DNA of 64,000 nt from Treponema sp. (GTDB lineage: Bacteria; Spirochaetota; Spirochaetia; Treponematales; Breznakiellaceae), in NCBI GenBank assembly GCA_031267675.1, contig JAIRYT010000097.1, forward strand, positions 1-64,000. Direction: 5' to 3'. The translations under genes were made by a program, and so were the position numbers. The notes beneath the pieces are model-generated. The model worked only from the letters and a program-made list of their open reading frames with translations, ran no database searches and had not been told where the DNA came from. Below, one piece after another: positions 27,181 to 35,491 of the stretch (within the stretch, counting starts at the first letter, position 1; every line of letters begins with the position of its first letter).

Positions 27181-28143
27181 TTGAAAAGGCTCATAAACGC
27201 CATACTGATTTTATATGTTACGTCCGCGCTTTTTGCGCAGAACGCGCAAAACTCCGGTGAAGTTGCCCCGGGGGGAGCAACAATGCGCGAAATGCTCAAA
27301 GGTTTTTCCATTGGGCTTGAATTGGGTACTCACGAATATCCGCTGGCTGTGTGGTATCCGGCGCAAAGCGAAGACGGCTACAGCATTCGTTCGGTCTACG
27401 CAAAACCGCAGTTATTCTGGGAACATTCCATTGCGAATCTTGATATTTACTTTGAGGCAAATCTTACCGCCGATTTATGGGCGGCGGATCCCTCACTGGG
27501 GGCGCAGGCCCTTAACGCAAAAGACGCCGACCGCAAACACTGGTTCTTTCTTTACTTTGAAGAGGAATTTACATACCGTCTGCCGCTTGCGATGCAGGGA
27601 ACGCTTGGCATATTTTTAAATCACCGGAACAATGTATACGCAACGCCCGCGTTTCCCGCCAGGGGCGTGGAAGGCGAGGATGCGTACCGCGCCATTGACG
27701 GCAAAAAATTTGACGGACGGCTGACAGCAGGGCCCAAATATAGCAATAATCTTACTGCGGGCGAGTTTTACACAAAACTGGGAGTTCCCCTTGACTACCT
27801 AAGCCGCTTTAGCGGCGACTTGGGACTTGGCCTTGAACTTACGCTGGGGTATAGCGCCGGCGATGATTTTGCCCTCAAGGGAATTACCTTTGAGGCAACG
27901 CCAAAAATGAGTTTTATGCCCGATGTAAAATATGCGGGAACCGAATTTGAATTAACCTATTCCTGGAACAGTTTTAAGGCGGCCCTTACGCTCGATTCCC
28001 TTGAAGCGTTTAAAGAGATTACGGTAACTCCCAAACTGACCTGTTCGTTTGACCAATTTAGCTACTGCTTTGGCGTTGAATTTGGCAATCTTATGACCAA
28101 CTGGACTTTTAGTCCTTCAATAGGCCTGTTCTGGCGTTATTGA
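27181..28143 (+). CDS. Secreted barrel-like protein of unknown function
   Basis: A 320-residue exported protein starting at a TTG (27181) with AGAGG seven bases upstream. The signal peptide is MKRLINAILILYVTSALFAQ. The mature chain alternates amphipathic strands with turns (FSIGLELGTHEYPLAVWYP, LDIYFEANLTADLW, DLGLGLELTLGYSAGDDF) and ends with an aromatic residue (SPSIGLFWRY), which suits an outer-membrane beta-barrel. It lies 14 bases after the previous gene and overlaps the OmpA-type gene by one base. I do not recognise the family. Confidence 0.65.
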   Translation: MKRLINAILILYVTSALFAQNAQNSGEVAPGGATMREMLKGFSIGLELGTHEYPLAVWYPAQSEDGYSIRSVYAKPQLFWEHSIANLDIYFEANLTADLWAADPSLGAQALNAKDADRKHWFFLYFEEEFTYRLPLAMQGTLGIFLNHRNNVYATPAFPARGVEGEDAYRAIDGKKFDGRLTAGPKYSNNLTAGEFYTKLGVPLDYLSRFSGDLGLGLELTLGYSAGDDFALKGITFEATPKMSFMPDVKYAGTEFELTYSWNSFKAALTLDSLEAFKEITVTPKLTCSFDQFSYCFGVEFGNLMTNWTFSPSIGLFWRY

Positions 28144-29117
28144 TGGCTCCTTCAGGCGTGCCGAAAACAGGCGTACTTATGCCGCTGCTTGTATTTTTTT
28201 CTTTGGGGCAGCTTTACGCGCAGCAAAAAGAAACAATTTCGGCGGGAATCTTTGGCGAGGCCAATACCTATACCCGCGATATAAGAAAAGGCATGATCCC
28301 CCTTATGGCCGGCGCGGTCGCGGATTATGGTTTTACCGATCGTGTTGCCGCCGGATTACGCGCCGGATACGGAACAGAATTTTATGATGTTTCTGTTTTT
28401 GAAGCTTTTGCCTTTGGCCGCTATTATTTTTTAAACACTCCTTTTGGAAAGCCCCTTTTTGTCCAGCTTGGCGGCGGTATTGCCCTGCTTATGGAAGATG
28501 ATCGCCGCGTACCTGCGCCGCTGGGAGACGTTTCCGCGGGTATTCGCTTTTCCCTAAAAGAAAAATTTTATATTGAACCCTTTATTCGCGGCGCCTGGCC
28601 GGCAGGATTTGGCATGGGTATAGTGGCGGGCTACCGCTTTCAAATTAAACGCCGCGTGAACACTGCGCCCGATGATGGTACAACTATTCTTGCATCTGAC
28701 GATGTTGAAGAAACAGAACACGGCATTGTTTATGTACCGGTCATTTTCTTTAGGGCGAACAACGCCGATTTTATCGGCAGGGATATTGATCCGGTGCGGG
28801 GCCTTGATGAACAAACCATAGCCAGCAACAACGCCGCCCTGCAGCTGCTTGCCGATTTTATGCAAAATAATCCCGCCTATACTGTTCGTATAGAAGGACA
28901 CGCCAATCCCGTTCTGGGAACACAGCGGGAGCATGAAGATCTGCTGCTGCCGCTTTCGCGCGCCAGGGCTGAATTTATCAAACAGGAACTGCTGCTGCTG
29001 GGCGTTGATTCCGCCAGAATTACCACTGTTGGCAGGGGCGGCGGCGAAGCGCAGAGTCACAGCGGCTGGCAAAACCGCCGTGTTTTATTCTATCTGGAAC
29101 GGCTGGAGCAAAAATGA
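28143..29117 (+). CDS. OmpA-type outer-membrane protein
   Basis: A 324-residue protein with a signal peptide ending LGQLYAQ, an N-terminal barrel-like half (AGAVADYGFTDRVAAGLRAGYG, FVQLGGGIALL, GMGIVAGYRFQIK) and a C-terminal OmpA/MotB peptidoglycan-binding domain from about residue 195. The domain shows VIFFRANNADF, LLADFMQNNPAYTVRIEGHANP, LSRARAEFIKQEL and the late NRRVLFYLE, the positions of the usual Asp and Arg that hold diaminopimelate or ornithine. It would tie the outer membrane, and perhaps the lipoproteins of this operon, to the cell wall. The ATG at 28143 overlaps the previous stop by one base, and its stop overlaps the next start (ATGA). Confidence 0.85.
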   Translation: MAPSGVPKTGVLMPLLVFFSLGQLYAQQKETISAGIFGEANTYTRDIRKGMIPLMAGAVADYGFTDRVAAGLRAGYGTEFYDVSVFEAFAFGRYYFLNTPFGKPLFVQLGGGIALLMEDDRRVPAPLGDVSAGIRFSLKEKFYIEPFIRGAWPAGFGMGIVAGYRFQIKRRVNTAPDDGTTILASDDVEETEHGIVYVPVIFFRANNADFIGRDIDPVRGLDEQTIASNNAALQLLADFMQNNPAYTVRIEGHANPVLGTQREHEDLLLPLSRARAEFIKQELLLLGVDSARITTVGRGGGEAQSHSGWQNRRVLFYLERLEQK

Positions 29118-31051
29118 AAAAGATTCGCCGGCGCATTCTTTTTTTGCCTGTTTTGCTTCTGCTTGTTTTTTCCTGTAAAAATCCCATGGTGATTTATTAC
29201 CTTGGAGAAATAGATACCGAAGATTATTCCGTGGTAGCCCTGCTGGTAAGTACCGGTGAATGGTTTTATTCCCTTAATGACGCCGTAGCCGCCGCTCCCG
29301 CCGGAACCCCGGCAAGCCCCGAATTAATCGAACTGCGGCGGAATGTACAAAAACCCCATACGCTGGGCGCGTCCGGCATAACGCTGTCCGGCAAGCACAT
29401 AGAACTTGCCCCCCATACCGCCGAAGTTTTTTCTGTGTACATTGGCCGCTGGGCCGGCAACGGCAGCGATTTATTTGTAGTTGACACAGATGCTTCCCTG
29501 CTCATAAAGGGATCTGTTATCATTGGCGGCGGCGGAACCGCGGTACGGGTTAAAAGCGCCGCGCCAAACCTGGGCGTTTTTACCCTGGACGGCGGCGCGC
29601 GGATCGCGCTGGATTCGCAGGTATTTCTGGAATCAAGCGGACCGCTGCCCGCGGACAAGGCAAAGATTACCGTTGGGGGCGGCTTTAGCGGATCAATCGA
29701 TGCCATCGCGCGCATTGGTATTGACCAGAGCGAATACGCGTCTACCAGACAGGTACTTGACGGTACAGCCGCCGATATAGCCGCCTGCCGTTTTCGTTTT
29801 AGGGTAAGCCCCGAGTATCCCGCAGGCTGGGCGTCGCCGCGTTATTGGGGGGTAGATACTACCGGCAGTCTGGAACACTATGTGGCGGCGCACTCCGGAG
29901 GACAGAACGGTATTTATGGCATTGGCGAAGGACTGGTAACTTATACCAAACTGAAGGATGCCTTTGATATTGCGGGCGGCTCACTGGGTGCTCCAAAGGA
30001 TTTGTATTTTGTTTCAAATATTGATCTGGATGCGTCCGCATCATATACGGTGCAAACCGGAAATTATATACGCCTGATCGTTCCACCGGGACATCACTAT
30101 ATGTTAAAGCGAACAGCATCGACAACATCCAACATGCTTGTCATAGACCCCAGTGCAAGTCTTGAGCTTTCCGCTCCATACGGATCGATTACTATTGATG
30201 GCGGTGCGGTATGGAACGGCTCGGGGAATCCCGCCGCAGGCGCTTCGAATACAGGGGTAACATCTGATCAAGCTCTTGTTTATGTACAGGGATCGGGTAT
30301 TCAGGGATATTTTACCCTGAGTCAGGGGGCGGTACTGCAAAATAATGATAATACCTCCTCAAACAACGGCGGCGCTGTTCATGCACAGGGCGTCTTTATC
30401 ATGAGGGGTGGTCAAATTACCCGTAACCGGGCGGCCGGATCGGGCGGAGGCATATATTATGTGGGTAATACATATGTTTCGCGAACCATCAGCGGGGGGA
30501 GTATTACCAATAATGACGCGGCACTTTCGGGCGGCGGCATAATGATGGATTTGGACGGCAAGGTCACACTTACCATGAGCGGCGGGATGATCAGCGGCAA
30601 CCGCGCGTCCGGTACAGATGGCGGCTTGGTCACTTCGGGCTTTGGCTGCGGCGGCGGGGTATTTATTCCCGGTCCGGCTACCGCCAACACATTCAACATG
30701 AGCGGTGGAACGATCAGCGGCAATATAAGCGCCAATGGCAATGGGAACGGCATCGCGGTGGACCGTTTGGGTTATGGAGGTTCGGCTAATTTCTACATGA
30801 GCGGGTCCGCCTATATCGCCCCGAATAACGATGTATATCTTTATGGCGCTCCTTCCTCCAATGACTGCGTTATTACGATAATCGGAAACCTTGCCTATTC
30901 GCCGGCGGCAACCATTGATTCACACCTTGTCACATCAACACAGGTACAGGTAATTTCGACCTCATCGTTTGGTTACCCCGCCGTGGCAGGCAGATTTGCC
31001 GCCGCCGCGGGCCGTACCCTGCATCCCAACGGTACGCTTACCAACCCGTAA
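29114..31051 (+). CDS. Lipoprotein 3 with Cys-Lys-Asn-Pro start and beta-helix repeats
   Basis: A 645-residue lipoprotein. The signal peptide ends LLVFSC with Cys21 and the mature part begins CKNPMVIYYLG, sharing only this start with the two giant proteins. The middle carries alternating strand segments (GITLSGKHIELAP, SLLIKGSVIIGGGG), and the C-terminal half is a beta-helix with repeats of the form MSGG-x-ISGN followed by GGGI or GGGV (near residues 440-560). These polymorphic-membrane-protein-like turns are typical of surface-displayed beta-helices. It overlaps the OmpA gene by four bases and is followed after four bases by the toxin-like gene. No passenger enzyme domain is seen. Confidence 0.8.
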   Translation: MKKIRRRILFLPVLLLLVFSCKNPMVIYYLGEIDTEDYSVVALLVSTGEWFYSLNDAVAAAPAGTPASPELIELRRNVQKPHTLGASGITLSGKHIELAPHTAEVFSVYIGRWAGNGSDLFVVDTDASLLIKGSVIIGGGGTAVRVKSAAPNLGVFTLDGGARIALDSQVFLESSGPLPADKAKITVGGGFSGSIDAIARIGIDQSEYASTRQVLDGTAADIAACRFRFRVSPEYPAGWASPRYWGVDTTGSLEHYVAAHSGGQNGIYGIGEGLVTYTKLKDAFDIAGGSLGAPKDLYFVSNIDLDASASYTVQTGNYIRLIVPPGHHYMLKRTASTTSNMLVIDPSASLELSAPYGSITIDGGAVWNGSGNPAAGASNTGVTSDQALVYVQGSGIQGYFTLSQGAVLQNNDNTSSNNGGAVHAQGVFIMRGGQITRNRAAGSGGGIYYVGNTYVSRTISGGSITNNDAALSGGGIMMDLDGKVTLTMSGGMISGNRASGTDGGLVTSGFGCGGGVFIPGPATANTFNMSGGTISGNISANGNGNGIAVDRLGYGGSANFYMSGSAYIAPNNDVYLYGAPSSNDCVITIIGNLAYSPAATIDSHLVTSTQVQVISTSSFGYPAVAGRFAAAAGRTLHPNGTLTNP

Positions 31052-31055
31052 GGCA

Positions 31056-31655
31056 ATGACACGAGACCAGCGCGAAATAAACCGGCGCATACTTAGCGGC
31101 AGGGTTGCGGCTAACGAAACTTATGTCGCTGATAAATATCCCCATGAGGTATTTATTTCATCGCCAGTGAAGTTTGAAAAAGTAAACAAATTTACCAAAG
31201 GTCTTGCTCTCCCCAAGGGCGTAAAAGTAGCGCGGTCAAGAATACCTGTAAACTCCGACCAGCGAGACATTTTACGGAAGGAACTGCGCCAGGCCGCAAT
31301 ATTGACCGGATGTAATAATTCCGTTTTTCTTATACCGGAGCATGGCGCCTATAAGGAACGGCTTGTCGATGCTGTTATAAATGGTCTCCTTTATGAATTC
31401 AGGAACATCACCGGAAACGCCCGTGCGGTTGAAGATGAATTTAGAAACGCCAAGGGTAAGGGCGGCGATGTAAATGTTTTTATAAACATCGACTCAGGTA
31501 TCCCAAAATCTGAAGCACGGCGCAGAATAGCGTTGGTTCTTGGCCGCCATCCAGACTATACCGGAAAGATTATCGTTTCTTTTAGCAGGGCGGAGAAACT
31601 TGGGATTATCAGGGATTCGATAGTCTATTTTTGGGATACCAAAAACTTTAGGTAA
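31056..31655 (+). CDS. Stand-alone toxin-like nuclease (CdiA C-terminal tRNase type)
   Basis: A 199-residue protein without signal peptide. The part from about residue 60 resembles the nuclease domain found at the C-terminus of CdiA and other polymorphic toxins: VFLIPEHG, LVDAVINGLLYEFRNITGNARAVEDEF, GGDVNVFINIDSG and a final strand KIIVSFSRAEKLG. In that family the pattern is D-x-(I/V)-x-G-x-x-x-E-x-K; here the Lys position reads Arg (EFRN), so activity may be altered. It begins four bases after lipoprotein 3. No export domain and no clear immunity gene are present. The family call is from pattern memory. An alternative is a nuclease domain of phage head-protein origin. Confidence 0.6.
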   Translation: MTRDQREINRRILSGRVAANETYVADKYPHEVFISSPVKFEKVNKFTKGLALPKGVKVARSRIPVNSDQRDILRKELRQAAILTGCNNSVFLIPEHGAYKERLVDAVINGLLYEFRNITGNARAVEDEFRNAKGKGGDVNVFINIDSGIPKSEARRRIALVLGRHPDYTGKIIVSFSRAEKLGIIRDSIVYFWDTKNFR

Positions 31656-31678
31656 AAAAACCCTGCCGTGAGGCAGGG
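31654..31678 (-). terminator. Rho-independent terminator of the luxS operon
   Basis: CCCTGCC and GGCAGGG pair around GTGA. On the minus strand a run of seven T follows. On the plus strand no T-run follows, so it mainly stops transcription coming from luxS. It touches the stop codon of the toxin-like gene. Confidence 0.75.
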
Positions 31679-31773
31679 CGGCTGGACAAGGCTGAACTGA
31701 ATCATAACCCCATCCAACTATGACTATACAACAGATCAGTAAAAATGTCAAGTAAATTTGGAGGTTTACAGGT

Positions 31774-32247
31774 TTACGGATACGTAAAGTTTTCCGGTCC
31801 CGCGCCGGCAAGGACTTTTGCGTAAAGGCCTGCTTCGTACCGGCACATATCCTGGTTATGCTCGCGCCAGTTGCCGCATTCGGCGGGGTCCACGCCGGGT
31901 TCTTCGCCGTCATACGCGATGATCCAGTCAACCATTTCGCGGATCAGGGCAAGTATGTCTGCGGAATTTAAATCGCCGTTCATAAGCAGATAACAGCCGG
32001 TACGGCAGCCCATGGGCCCAAAGTAGACAATGTCCTTTCCCCATACCAGATGCGCGCGCAAAAAGGTCGCGCCCAAATGTTCAAACGAGTGCAGCGCGCC
32101 CATATCCATAACCGGTTCAATATTGGGCGCCTTAAAGCGAAGGTCGAACGTGGTAATCGTGGCGCCGTTAAAGGTATCTTTGCGCGAAACATAGATTCCG
32201 GGCTTGAGCTTTAAGTGATTGATTTGAAAACTGGCAATTTTTTCCAT
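31774..32247 (-). CDS. luxS: S-ribosylhomocysteine lyase (autoinducer-2 synthase)
   Basis: A 157-residue metalloenzyme that splits S-ribosylhomocysteine into homocysteine and the precursor of autoinducer-2. The metal-binding HSFEH motif (about residues 53-57) and the later GCRTGCY with the metal-binding Cys and catalytic Cys are intact. Length is standard. AAAGGAGA lies inside the end of mtnN, three bases separate the two genes, and together they form the two-step recycling of S-adenosylhomocysteine. The product acts in the cytoplasm. Confidence 0.97.
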   Translation of the reverse strand: MEKIASFQINHLKLKPGIYVSRKDTFNGATITTFDLRFKAPNIEPVMDMGALHSFEHLGATFLRAHLVWGKDIVYFGPMGCRTGCYLLMNGDLNSADILALIREMVDWIIAYDGEEPGVDPAECGNWREHNQDMCRYEAGLYAKVLAGAGPENFTYP

Positions 32248-32250
32248 GGT

Positions 32251-32976
32251 CTAACTCTCCTTTACTTCTGTATGTAAAATAATCCGGCGGACAATTTCGC
32301 AGGAATGTTTTGACGCAATGGGAAGAAACTCATCGTGGGTCATGGGCGATTCCTTTCCGGCCACATCGGAAATAGCGCGGATTACCAGGCAGGGAACGCC
32401 AAAAAGAAAGCATGCCTGGGCGACGGCCGCGCCTTCCATTTCTACCGCCCGTATGCCCGCAAAGCGCTTTACCACCTGGGCGATTTTTTGTTCATCGTGC
32501 ATAAACGAATCGGCGGAGCCGATAAGGCCGCGCGTGTGGTTAAACGCGGCGGGTAAAACGCCTTCTGCCTTTAACTCATCTATTGCCGTTTCGGCCAGCG
32601 CCATCAAATGTTCCGGCGCGGCGTATACCGCCGGCATTCCGGGAACCTGGCCGGGCGCATAGTTAAACGCGGTTACATCAACATCGTGGTAAAAAAGACC
32701 GTCGCCAATTACCACATCGCCAAAATGCAGATCCTCTCCAATGCCGCCCGCAGACCCGGTGTGAATTACCAGACCGGGTTTAAAACGGTCGATAAGCAGG
32801 ACGCATCCCGCGGCGGCGTTTACCTTGCCAATTCCGCAGCGGAGCAGCACAACATCACGGTTGTCGAGTTTTCCGGTTATAAACGAAAAAACGCCGCATT
32901 CGCTCTGTGTTGTCCCCTGCATAAGGGAGCGGAGCAGTTCAATTTCTTTTTCCATCGCGCCAATAATACCAATCAT
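32251..32976 (-). CDS. mtnN: 5'-methylthioadenosine/S-adenosylhomocysteine nucleosidase
   Basis: A 241-residue nucleosidase that removes adenine from methylthioadenosine and S-adenosylhomocysteine. It begins MIGIIGAMEKEIELL with the catalytic Glu near residue 11, shows HTGSAGGIG near 72, and carries MEGAAVAQACFLFGVPCLVIRAISD near 180-203 with the purine-contacting Glu and the catalytic Asp. It lies between ffh (four-base gap) and luxS (three-base gap) and supplies LuxS with substrate. Confidence 0.95.
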   Translation of the reverse strand: MIGIIGAMEKEIELLRSLMQGTTQSECGVFSFITGKLDNRDVVLLRCGIGKVNAAAGCVLLIDRFKPGLVIHTGSAGGIGEDLHFGDVVIGDGLFYHDVDVTAFNYAPGQVPGMPAVYAAPEHLMALAETAIDELKAEGVLPAAFNHTRGLIGSADSFMHDEQKIAQVVKRFAGIRAVEMEGAAVAQACFLFGVPCLVIRAISDVAGKESPMTHDEFLPIASKHSCEIVRRIILHTEVKES

Positions 32977-32980
32977 ATCG

Positions 32981-34339
32981 TTAGCGGAAACGCCGCATTC
33001 CCTCCATTCCGCCGCTCATCATCTGCTGCATCGCGGCGGGGTTTCTGCCCATTTTTGCCATTTTTTTCATCATGGTCCGCATCTTTTCGAATTTTTTTAT
33101 AAGCCGCGCGACTTCGGCTACCGATGTGCCCGAACCCCGCGCAATCCGCCCCCGGCGCGAAGGCCCAATAATCAGGTGATTGGCCCGTTCCTTGCGCGTC
33201 ATGGAAGAAAGGATCGCCTCCTGACCGGAAAAATTTTCCCTGTCAATGTCTTCTTCGCTTACCTGTCCCGCCATGCCGGGGATCATTTCGATCATTTTTT
33301 GCAGCGACCCCATTTTCTTTACCGAACGAAGCTGGGCAAGCCAATCTTCAAGGGTAAAGTTTTCTTTTTCCATTTTTTTCTGGAGCGCTTCCGCTTCTTT
33401 TTGATCAATTACTTCCTGGGCTTTTTCGACAAGGCTTACCACGTCGCCCATGCCCAAAATGCGTCCGGCGATGCGCTCCGGCCTAAAAACTTCAAAGTCT
33501 TCGGGTTTTTCGCCGGTGCCGGTAAATTTAAGCGCCTTTCCGCTTATTGTTTTTAGTGAAAGCGCCGCGCCGCCCCGCGTATCCGAATCAAACTTGGTAA
33601 GAATTACCCCCGAAAGGCCTATCTTTTCGTCAAATGTTTTTGCAATGTCAACGGCGGATTGTCCGGTCATTGCGTCGGCGACGAGTAAAAGTTCGTCCGG
33701 TTTGGCGGCGGCTTTAAGGCGCTGCAATTCGCCCATCATTACTTCGTCAATTTGAAGCCGGCCGGTAGTGTCGACAATCAAAACATCGGCAAGACTTTTT
33801 TTCGCGGCAGAAAGCGCGCCCCGGTACACGGCGACCGCATCTTTTGCGCCGTCTTCGCGGTATACCGGCACGCCGATCTGCTCCCCCAGTATGGAAAGCT
33901 GTTCGGCGGCGGCAGGCCGCACAAGATCGCAGGCGGCAAGCAGCGGTCTGCGTCCGGCCTTTTTTAGAAAAAGCGCAAGTTTTGCGGAACTGGTTGTTTT
34001 ACCCGAACCCTGCAATCCCAGCATCAATATAACAGAAAGGGTGTCGGGCCCTTTAAGGGCAAGGTCCTGTTTTTCGCCGCCCAAAAATGAAACAAGTTTG
34101 TCGTGAACAATCTTTACAAACATTTGTCCGGGATTTACCGAACGCAGCACATTTTCGCCTTTGGCTTCTTCTATGGTGGAATTAACAAAGCGGCGCACAA
34201 CCCGCAGATTGACGTCGGCTTCAAGCAGCGCCATTTTAATCGCGTCAACGGCGTCTTCGATATTTTTTTCGCTTATTGCCGCCCTGCCCGAAATAGTCCG
34301 CAGGGCATCCTGTACTTTTTGGGTTAGTTTATCAAACAC
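32981..34339 (-). CDS. ffh: Signal recognition particle protein Ffh (SRP54)
   Basis: A 452-residue GTPase that binds signal peptides and 4.5S RNA for co-translational membrane targeting. The N domain is followed by the GTPase domain with LQGSGKTTSSAKLA near residue 108, DTTGRLQID near 187 and TKFDSDTRGG near 245. A Met-rich M domain ends the protein (MRTMMKKMAKMGRNPAAMQQ and a final Arg-rich tail). Translation starts at a GTG (34337-34339) preceded by GGAAGGA. It lies 25 bases after gpsA. Confidence 0.97.
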   Translation of the reverse strand: MFDKLTQKVQDALRTISGRAAISEKNIEDAVDAIKMALLEADVNLRVVRRFVNSTIEEAKGENVLRSVNPGQMFVKIVHDKLVSFLGGEKQDLALKGPDTLSVILMLGLQGSGKTTSSAKLALFLKKAGRRPLLAACDLVRPAAAEQLSILGEQIGVPVYREDGAKDAVAVYRGALSAAKKSLADVLIVDTTGRLQIDEVMMGELQRLKAAAKPDELLLVADAMTGQSAVDIAKTFDEKIGLSGVILTKFDSDTRGGAALSLKTISGKALKFTGTGEKPEDFEVFRPERIAGRILGMGDVVSLVEKAQEVIDQKEAEALQKKMEKENFTLEDWLAQLRSVKKMGSLQKMIEMIPGMAGQVSEEDIDRENFSGQEAILSSMTRKERANHLIIGPSRRGRIARGSGTSVAEVARLIKKFEKMRTMMKKMAKMGRNPAAMQQMMSGGMEGMRRFR

Positions 34340-34364
34340 GGTCTTCCTTCCAGAATATAAGTCA

Positions 34365-35432
34365 TTATCCGAGCTCTTTTAAAAAGCTGTACAAAAATCC
34401 AACAGGTTTTAATTCCTTGTTTAAAATGTGATACAGTCCGGTCGATATGGGCATGCGCAGTTTATGTTTTTCTGACAGGGCTTTTGTGTACTTTGCCGCG
34501 GCGACGCCTTCGGGAAGGTAGCCAAGTTCGCCAATCCGCGCAAGCAGATCTTCCATATCCTTAAAGGATTCCAGAATATTTTTTTCGATAATTTCGCGGC
34601 CAAAACGGCGGTTGCGTCCAAACACCGAACGGCAGGTTACATCCAGATCGCCTACGCCGGAAATCGAAGTGAATGTTTCAGGATGTGTCGCGCCCATTGC
34701 CATGCCCAGGGCCTGTATTTCGTTAAGACCCGCCGCAAGAAGCAGCGATTCGGTGCCGTCTCCAAACATGTCTTCGACTTCGGCGCTTCCTTCTGTTTTG
34801 AGCGCGTCCATAATTCCAAAGGCGATGGCGATTACGTTTTTTACCGCGGCGGCAACCTGAACGCCGCGTACATCAAGCGAGGCAAAAACCAAAAGGCGGC
34901 TGCTTTTTAACAGATAGCGAAAGCGTATTGAATTCCGCGCGCTTTCGCTTGCGGCGATAAGCCCGGTGATCTTTCCCCGCGATACTTCTTCGGCGTGGCT
35001 GGGGCCGGCAATATACACAAGCGACTGGCGGTAAAATCCGGGAAGATAATCTTCCAGTGTTTCCAGAATGGTCCGGGGCCCTTTTTCGGTTTCAAGAAAA
35101 CCCTTGGTAATTACGCCAATGGCGCTTTTTCCCTCTCGTATCGAAGCTACCGTTAAAAGTTTTTTTACCGTGTCAAGCAAAAAAAGCGAGGGCAGGGCAA
35201 GTATGATAAATTCCCTGTCGGCGGCGGCTTCCGCCGGATCGGTTACCGCCGTAATATTTTTGGGCAGATTTATTCCGGGCAAAAAACGGGAATTGGTATG
35301 TTTCGTGCCGATTTCAAGGGCCGTTTCGCCTTCGTAGCACCAGATGACCACATCGCCGCCCTTTTCGGCGATAACTTTGGCTACCGTCGTTCCCCAGGCG
35401 CCCGCGCCCAAAACCGCGACTTTTGCACTCAT
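34365..35432 (-). CDS. gpsA: Glycerol-3-phosphate dehydrogenase (NAD(P)+)
   Basis: A 355-residue enzyme that makes sn-glycerol-3-phosphate for phospholipids. The NAD-binding start is VAVLGAGAWGTTVAKVIAEKG. The catalytic region is seen in VITKGFL, AGPSHAEEV and VKNVIAIAFGIMDAL (with the catalytic Lys). A C-terminal GVGDLDVTC and GRNRRFGREI match the family. It is the first gene of the gpsA-ffh-mtnN-luxS transcript, with TATACT 11 bases before the start codon. The near-perfect palindrome at 35456-35479 lies further upstream. Confidence 0.95.
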   Translation of the reverse strand: MSAKVAVLGAGAWGTTVAKVIAEKGGDVVIWCYEGETALEIGTKHTNSRFLPGINLPKNITAVTDPAEAAADREFIILALPSLFLLDTVKKLLTVASIREGKSAIGVITKGFLETEKGPRTILETLEDYLPGFYRQSLVYIAGPSHAEEVSRGKITGLIAASESARNSIRFRYLLKSSRLLVFASLDVRGVQVAAAVKNVIAIAFGIMDALKTEGSAEVEDMFGDGTESLLLAAGLNEIQALGMAMGATHPETFTSISGVGDLDVTCRSVFGRNRRFGREIIEKNILESFKDMEDLLARIGELGYLPEGVAAAKYTKALSEKHKLRMPISTGLYHILNKELKPVGFLYSFLKELG

Positions 35433-35455
35433 CCGCCCAGTATAACACAGAATAT

Positions 35456-35479
35456 CCTGCTTTGCTATAGCAAAACAGG
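35456..35479. promoter_or_regulatory. 24-bp near-perfect palindrome between gpsA and aspS
   Basis: CCTGCTTTGCTATAGCAAAACAGG: the inner 14 bases are a perfect inverted repeat and the outer arms match except for one base pair. It lies in the 59-base divergent region, about 23 bases from the gpsA start and 12 from aspS, where a dimeric repressor or activator could act on both genes. No T-run follows on either side, so a terminator is unlikely. Confidence 0.55.
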
Positions 35480-35491
35480 ACCGCGCACATT

